From Oryctolagus cuniculus (taxonomy: Eukaryota; Chordata; Mammalia; Lagomorpha; Leporidae), in contig NC_091432.1 in the NCBI RefSeq assembly GCF_964237555.1, positions 28,650,484 through 28,714,483 on the forward strand: a stretch of 64,000 nt of DNA, given 5' to 3'. The notes beneath the pieces are model-generated. The model was given only the letters and a program-made list of their open reading frames with translations, was not told where the DNA came from and ran no database searches. Below are positions 58,331-64,000 of this stretch, in pieces. How positions within the stretch are numbered: position 1 is the first letter of the stretch; each line of letters starts with the position of its first letter. The position numbers were made by a program, and so were the translations under genes.

Positions 58331-58810
58331 TTATTAACAGCCTGAAGTCTTGCTTCTCTTGTGAGGTGAAAACTAAATTCCCTTCATCCGTCATTAAAGA
58401 TTGTTTATCAAGACGTTGTGGATGGATTAGTGTTAAGTTTTATCATCCAATGTAGCCTAGTTGGATATCTTAGCTGAAATGAGTTCTTGAAATTAAGAAG
58501 CTTAGTGGTAATAAGGAAGAAAATCTCACCCTTTTACCACAGATTCTACTAAAAAAGAAAATCTATCAAAAATATTAAAGAGTCCTGAGAGACAAACACC
58601 CAAGAAGGGAATAATTGTTTTGCAATCAGTGCAGCAATTGTCAACATAGGAGAATTGCCTATCATACACAAGCCTGGAAAATACATTTTGCTTTTTTATG
58701 TCTTGATGTACACTAGGATGAAGTATATTTGTTTCTTATTAATTATTTTTGTAATAGTTGGTCTTTTTAGTAGCTTTGGGTACTGCTAGTCCTAAAGAAA
58801 GTATTAAAAG
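58331..58810. other. AT-rich non-repeat DNA
   Basis: Possibly further decayed L1, but not recognisable. Confidence 0.4.
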
Positions 58811-58819
58811 TAAATCTCC

Positions 58820-59145
58820 AGTGCCGGCGCCGCAGCTCAATAGGCTAATCCTCTACCTAAGCGGAGCCAGCACACCGGGTTCTAGTCCCAGTCAGGGCAT
58901 CGGATTCTTTCTTGGTTGCCCCCCTTCCAGGACAGCTCTCTGCTATGGCCCGGGAGTGCAGTGCTTGGGCCCTGCACGCCATGGGAGACCAGGAGAAGCA
59001 TGTGGATCCTGCCTTTGGATCAGGGTGGTGCGTCGGCCGCAGCACGCAGGCCGCGGCAGCCATTGGAGGGTGAACCAACAGCAAAGGAAGACCTTTCTCT
59101 CTGTCTCTCTCTCTCACTGTCCACTCTGCCTGTCAAAAAAAAAAT
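58820..59145 (+). mobile_element. CSINE, sense, fairly young
   Basis: B-box at 58878-58888; the central 'ggaggatggcccaagt' segment is deleted (about 58964). 'taaatctcc' is duplicated at 58811-58819 and 59146-59154. Confidence 0.93.
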
Positions 59146-59169
59146 TAAATCTCCCATAGATATATTTTT

Positions 59170-59440
59170 ATATTAGTCAATTTCCATTGCTAACAAAATA
59201 TCTGAAACTTGGTACTTATAAAGAAAAGAGATTTATTAAGTTCACACTCTGGGGTGTCCATTAGCACGGAACCAGCTTCTGTTCTGGCTAGGGCCCTCAC
59301 GGCTACATCACAGTGTGGCATCATCTCAGGGACACATGCAAGAGGGAGAGATCATATGGGGAGACAGCAAGCCAGAGACCAGAGCAAGACCAATCTTGTT
59401 CACATTTACTTTTGTGGGAACTATTTTTTAATTTTTAAAA
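59170..59440 (+). repeat. Ancient mammalian repeat (unclassified)
   Basis: 'cattgctaacaaaatatctgaaacttgg', 'agatttattaagttcacactctgg' and 'ggctagggccctcacgg' resemble the family at 19439-20137. Confidence 0.5.
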
Positions 59441-59873
59441 TATAAACAGAACAGATATCAGATATTTCATAGAACCTGTGCTCCAATATGTGATGATTGC
59501 AGTATTGTAATCTGTTGTGCCAGAACACTGGTCCATGACTGGTTGATTTTTAATGTCCTTTCCATTTCTGACAGAAATTTTCTCAAACAGAATATCCCTG
59601 TTTCATCTTTCCCAGTGAAATTTGCAACACCCACTAGGGGATGAAGCTAAAGGCAGGCTGGCCAGTTTCTAATATCACTAGCCAGCAACTAGCATCGCTC
59701 TCTAGATAATGTGAATAAGAGGTCATCCTAGAACAACGAATATCCAGCAACCTGCCTGTTGACCAGCAGCTCATGAATAAGCATGGCAGGAAAGACTGAC
59801 AAGAATATTTCCCTGATCAAGTTTCAGACTGAAATAATCATAAAAAATAAATAATTGCTTTTGCTGTGTTTTT
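59441..59873. other. Non-repeat DNA
   Basis: Nothing recognised; may include the 3' part of the preceding repeat. Confidence 0.4.
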
Positions 59874-60205
59874 TGGGCCAGCTATACGGTACAACAAGGT
59901 AAGCTGATGCCTGCAGTGGCAGCATCCCATATCAAAGTGCTGTTTGGAGCTCTCTTTCTGATCCAGCTCCCTGCTGATGTGCCTGGGAAGGCAGCAGAAA
60001 ATGGCCCAAGTATGTGAGCACATATCATCCACATGGGAGACCCAGAAGGAGTTCTGGTTTCCTAGCTTCAGCCTGACCCAGCCCTGTCCTTTGCAACTAT
60101 TTGGGGAGTGAACCATTGGATGGAACATGTTTCTCTCCCTCTCTCTCTCTTTCTCTCTCTCTCGCTCTCTTTAAAATAAATAAAATAAAGTTAAAAAAGC
60201 ATGTA
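59874..60205 (+). mobile_element. CSINE, sense, intermediate age
   Basis: 'gggccagctatacggtacaac' start, 'gcctgggaaggcagcagaaaatggcc', CT tract at 60132-60171 and an AATAAA-rich tail. Confidence 0.9.
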
Positions 60206-60448
60206 TGTTTAGCATAGCAAGAGTTAAACGATACAGAATATTTGAACTAGCCATTTTTTTATTTTCATCCATAATGCATTTCTTTTCAAAGAAATGAGGA
60301 CCGTTAAAGATTCTAGTTAAATATTTTTCTTGAATCAGCTCTCAAAACTCATTGGTATTGCAAAGATCTTCTCTGGTATTATAGAATATCAATTTGGAAT
60401 TGCAATGACTCATTGAAAGAATGTAATATTAAAAACAGAACACACTGA

Positions 60449-60841
60449 AGTGGACATGTATTATGGTGGTTAAGTTGCCACTTGGGAAGCCCACATCCCA
60501 CATCCACATCAGAATGCCTAGCTCAAGTCCTTGCTCTGCTGTCCATTACAGCTTCCTGTTAATGTGAACAAGGAGAGACGGTAGGTGATGGCTAAAGTAC
60601 TTGGTCACTGCTACCCATGTGGGAGACCTGGATTGTTTCTGGCTCCTGAATTTGAACTGCAACCATCCTGGCTCTTGTGCATATTTGGAGAGTGAACCAT
60701 TGAATGGAAGATCTTTCTCCTTCCTCCCTCTCATTCTCTCTCTCTCTCCCTCCCTCCCCCCATCCCTCCCTCCCTCCTTCCCTCCTCCCTCCCCCCTTCC
60801 TCCCTCCCTTCTTCCCTCCCCTGTCTCAAATTTTTAAAAAA
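60449..60841 (+). mobile_element. Old CSINE, sense, with 115-bp CT/CCCT expansion
   Basis: Weak head, clear 'acccatgtgggagacctgg' centre and 'gagtgaaccattgaatggaag', then C/T-only sequence at about 60716-60830. 'acactga' flanks at 60442-60448 and 60848-60854 are a possible duplication remnant. Confidence 0.82.
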
Positions 60842-60854
60842 GAGACTACACTGA

Positions 60855-61480
60855 CAAGACAATTTGTGAACTACACCTTTCATTATTTAGTGCACAAGAA
60901 TTGTAATCTCCTTGTCCAGATTTGATCTTCATCCATGAAAGATTAATAAAATATCCCACCTTGAATTATAAAACCTACCAATATCTAATATCTATCAACA
61001 TAGGATTCAAATCAGTCTCCTTAGGAAAAAATACTACTGTTTACTCCGAAACTGAAGATATTGAGAAGATCAAAAAGGTCGACAGGCCAATTATTTTCAG
61101 CTGTTTTTTCTCAGTGAATGTTGCTTCTGAAGTACTTGGAACCTCCAAGACTGTCCTGATAGACTTTCACTTCTATATTCTTCTTCATCAAAGGCTTGGG
61201 CCCATCCATGCACATATACTTTTTTCCCCTACACCAATACTTTGAAGACTTTCATTTATTATGGAAACCTTAACAACTTAATGCATAGCTAGAGATATTT
61301 CCTAAAATGAAGAGAGATCAATGAAATGACCAGAACTCATAATTTTTGAATTTCATCTAAAGGTAAGTCAAACAACGAAAAAATCTATATTAAAGCAATT
61401 GTTCAAATAAATCTTCTGAGTATACTAAGATTCTAGTTAGATCAGGTTACTAAATACACCTATTCCCCAGCCTCCTCCCT
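60855..61480. other. AT-rich non-repeat DNA
   Basis: A plus-strand frame at 60922-61245 (107 codons) shows no motif. I do not call a gene. Confidence 0.4.
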
Positions 61481-61481
61481 T

Positions 61482-61515
61482 ACACACACACACACACACA
61501 CACGCACACACACAA
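61482..61515 (+). repeat. (CA)n microsatellite
   Basis: CA repeat with one CG interruption. Confidence 0.95.
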
Positions 61516-61569
61516 AATCTTGGTTACCTCTATTTAATTCAAAATAGATATGGTTTAAATCAAACTACT

Positions 61570-61905
61570 TTTATTTGCTTCAACATTTGAGAGACTGAAA
61601 GTCCAAACAGCATGGTACAGGCTCTTGTGAAAGTCACCTTTGCCTGCCCACTTCATGTTGTGTGGCCTTCTTGAAGGCAAAGTCCAGAGGTGGCACATGG
61701 CATCACACGGGACACATGTCTATGTGCTTCTGTGAGTCTAGTCTTTGTGTTCTTGCAAATCCACCAAACTTCAGTGGTGGAGTTACTGTGATTAGATCTA
61801 ATCTAATGACTTCCCAAAGGACCCTATCTCTAAACACAGCAGTCAGAGTAAGTTTCCACCCTCTTGAGTTCAGGGGCTAAACCATATTTAACCATATAAT
61901 AATGT
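61570..61905 (+). repeat. Ancient mammalian repeat (unclassified)
   Basis: 'gactgaaagtccaaacagcatgg', 'gtgattagatctaatctaatgacttcccaaagg' and 'ggggctaaaccatatttaacc' recall the family seen at 50530-50955. Confidence 0.5.
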
Positions 61906-62564
61906 GATCATCTACAATAAAGTTTCTACTATATTAGTCTAATTACATTAGTGTTCCCTTTTTACTATGACAAAGACTATTAAGAAAAATGAAAACATTT
62001 TTATTTGTTTGCTTTATTGTGTTCTCTTTGGAATTGTTCTTAGATTTCTTTCTTTTCCTTAATATAAGTTACTGTAGTTTTCAAAGTTTTAGTGATTGAC
62101 ATTATAGAAATACCATAAGATTAACAGCCAAATATAATACAGTTTCAGATTGTTTTTTATATTGAAGATATCAAGAATCAGGCTTATTTGAATCTCTAAA
62201 ATAATGAAATATGTTAACTTAGCAAAGGGGAAGAGACTATGGTTTTTAGATTGTGCTACTTATAGTAGTGCTATGTTATTTTCATCTTTTGAAAGTTCAT
62301 TTTAGGGAAATCAATCTGAATAATGATACACAGAAAATCAATGTAACCCTGAAACAACTTTTGTCAGTTTCAGGTATTTCTTGTATTTCCTTCCATTGGT
62401 TATGTGTTTTTGCTGATTGTAGATTCATTCTAATTACTGACCTATTCCATATCCAGAAGTACACTTCTTAAATTTAATATGATTAAAATATAAGATGTTA
62501 ATTGAAATTACACAAGAAAATGTAAAACAATTGAGACATTCTTTTAAGTGAGAATTAACTGTAG
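61906..62564. other. AT-rich non-repeat DNA
   Basis: Nothing recognised. Confidence 0.45.
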
Positions 62565-62579
62565 ATTTAGAACCATTCT

Positions 62580-62949
62580 TTTTTTTTTTTCTTTTTGACA
62601 GGCAGAGTCAGACAGTGAGAAAAAGAGAGACACAGAGAGAAAGGTCTTCCTTTTCCATTGGTTCACCCCCAAAATGGCCGCTACGGCCAGCGTGTTGCTA
62701 TGGCCTGTGTGTTGCGGCTGGTGCACTGCGTCAATCCAAAGCCAGGAGCCAGGTGCTTCCTCCTGGTCTCCCACGCGAGTGCAGGGCCCAAGCACTAGGG
62801 CTATCTTCCACTGCCTTCCTGGGCCACAGCAAAGAGCTGGACTGGAAGAGGAGCAACTGGAACAGAATCCGGCGCCCCAACCGGGACTAGAACCTGGGAT
62901 GCTGGTGCCGCAGGCGGAGGATTAGCCAAGTGAGCCGCAGCGCCGGCCA
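62580..62949 (-). mobile_element. Young CSINE, antisense, 15-bp target-site duplication
   Basis: Sense B-box at 62884-62894. It carries a longer centre than the other copies because of a partial repeat around 62695-62725 ('gtgttgc' twice). 'atttagaaccattct' is duplicated at 62565-62579 and 62950-62964. Confidence 0.95.
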
Positions 62950-62999
62950 ATTTAGAACCATTCTGAAAAATCTATTTCTACTGCTCAGCTTCTCCATTG

Positions 63000-63640
63000 A
63001 GCTTCTGGACTTTTGGGTACCAGATGCACTTCCAGTTCAAACTTTCCACAATGAAGCATATTATATTTAGCCATCCTTTCTCATCAGCCTAAATATTTCT
63101 ATTTTGTTCACATTTCCAAATTACAGCTACCTGGTTACCCATGTGAGGAACCTAAGGGCCAATCTTGAATTCTGTCTTCTTTCCCGTACTCCACATATTC
63201 ACTGACTTCTGTCCCTTCTATCCCTTGAAGATCCATTTGATCCATCCATTCTCTGTTACCTCTATCTAGTCTATGATAATCATTCTCCAAATGGATTAAT
63301 GTGCTACAACTGACACTCATTTTTTCACTCTGTTCCTCTTTCAAACCCATCACATCCTGAATAATGTTTCCAATACACAGACTTGATCATGTAGTGTTAT
63401 TTAAGCTCTCTCGGGGCCATTGCCTTTTAGAAGTTTATAACTTCTAATGACTTGAAGTCTTTGTGAACTTGCCTCTATCTCTTTCCATGTTCTCATTTTG
63501 TGGTCTTCCCCTCTCATCTTCTATAATAATAACTATATTTTCTCTCAGGTTTTGACCATGTCACACATTCCATCACATATCAACTCTTTCTGAAGGTTCC
63601 ACTATAGACACTTTCCTCTTCACACTCATTAGTTTGGCTG
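63000..63640 (+). repeat. L2 LINE region, sense
   Basis: Long, decayed L2 stretch: 'ccaatcttgaattctgtcttctttccc', 'atctagtctatgataatcattctcc', 'acttgatcatgtagtgttatttaagc' and 'tttgtgaacttgcctctatctc' are in the right order. Confidence 0.7.
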
Positions 63641-63668
63641 TCAGCCGCATTCTATGGCTATCCCTTAA

Positions 63669-63700
63669 ACACACACACACAAACACACACACACACACAA
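63669..63700 (+). repeat. (CA)n microsatellite
   Basis: About fifteen CA units with one extra A. Confidence 0.95.
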
Positions 63701-64000
63701 TTATCCTCCGAAACAAAAGCTCCCCTCTTCTGAGCATATTTATCCAAAATCGGAATTACTATGCTGTATATGTGTATGTTTCCTCCAACAGACAGAGAGT
63801 TCCAAAAGTTAGGAATTCTGATTTTATTCCATATTACCTATTGAATGTCTGTAAAAGCACCTGCTCCATGTAAGATATCAAAATATACTAAGTAAAGGAA
63901 CAAACAGAAAAAAACTTTTTACTAAACCCCATAGAATCCTAACTTAAGTCACAGATGGTTTACATAGGGTCTCAACCAACAATAAACTGTGAAGGTGAGC
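63701..64000. other. AT-rich DNA to window end
   Basis: Nothing recognised. Confidence 0.4.

Overview
The window is mammalian nuclear DNA, almost certainly from a lagomorph and most likely the European rabbit. The evidence is the interspersed repeats. About thirty copies of the lagomorph tRNA-derived CSINE (rabbit C repeat) lie on both strands, and several young copies of a rabbit-type LINE-1 share one recognisable 3' UTR. I see no host protein-coding gene, exon chain, tRNA, rRNA or CpG-island promoter. Nearly every long open frame falls in L1, a CSINE or a microsatellite. The window reads as intergenic or deep intronic DNA made of several generations of retrotransposons.

Layout. 1-9.3 kb: L1 3' ends in opposite orientations, including a near-identical inverted pair (1204-2183 and about 4390-5345), with CSINEs. 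9.3-17.8 kb: two long antisense L1 copies in tandem, both reaching into 5' UTR-like sequence; the first holds a CSINE, a tiny 5'-inverted L1 and a 330-bp polypyrimidine tract. 17.8-24.5 kb: a nest in which an old sense L1 is split by ancient repeats, a Tigger-like DNA transposon, a young internally deleted L1 with a 13-bp target-site duplication, and three CSINEs. 24.5-35.6 kb: a quieter zone of L2, MIR and CSINE copies with several hundred-base non-repeat stretches. 35.6-47.3 kb: young and old L1 copies, including a divergent inverted pair separated by non-L1 sequence that holds a perfect 84-bp tandem duplication. 47.3-64 kb: scattered CSINEs, L2, MIR, MaLR LTR remnants, mariner-like fragments and AT-rich unique DNA.

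The elements do not form a cooperating system. What links them is L1 biochemistry: CSINEs and L1s both carry A-rich tails and target-site duplications, as expected if L1 ORF2 protein mobilises both. The most complete ORF2 remnant (20274-20954) still has all three reverse-transcriptase catalytic aspartates but is truncated, stopped and internally deleted, so no copy here could act on its own.

I found no previously undescribed biological system. The observations most worth checking are insertion-mechanism details: a 3'-truncated but tailed CSINE and a 3'-truncated L1, a miniature twin-primed L1, an L1 deletion at a short homology, the 84-bp tandem duplication, and a few non-repeat AT-rich stretches that could be conserved noncoding elements.
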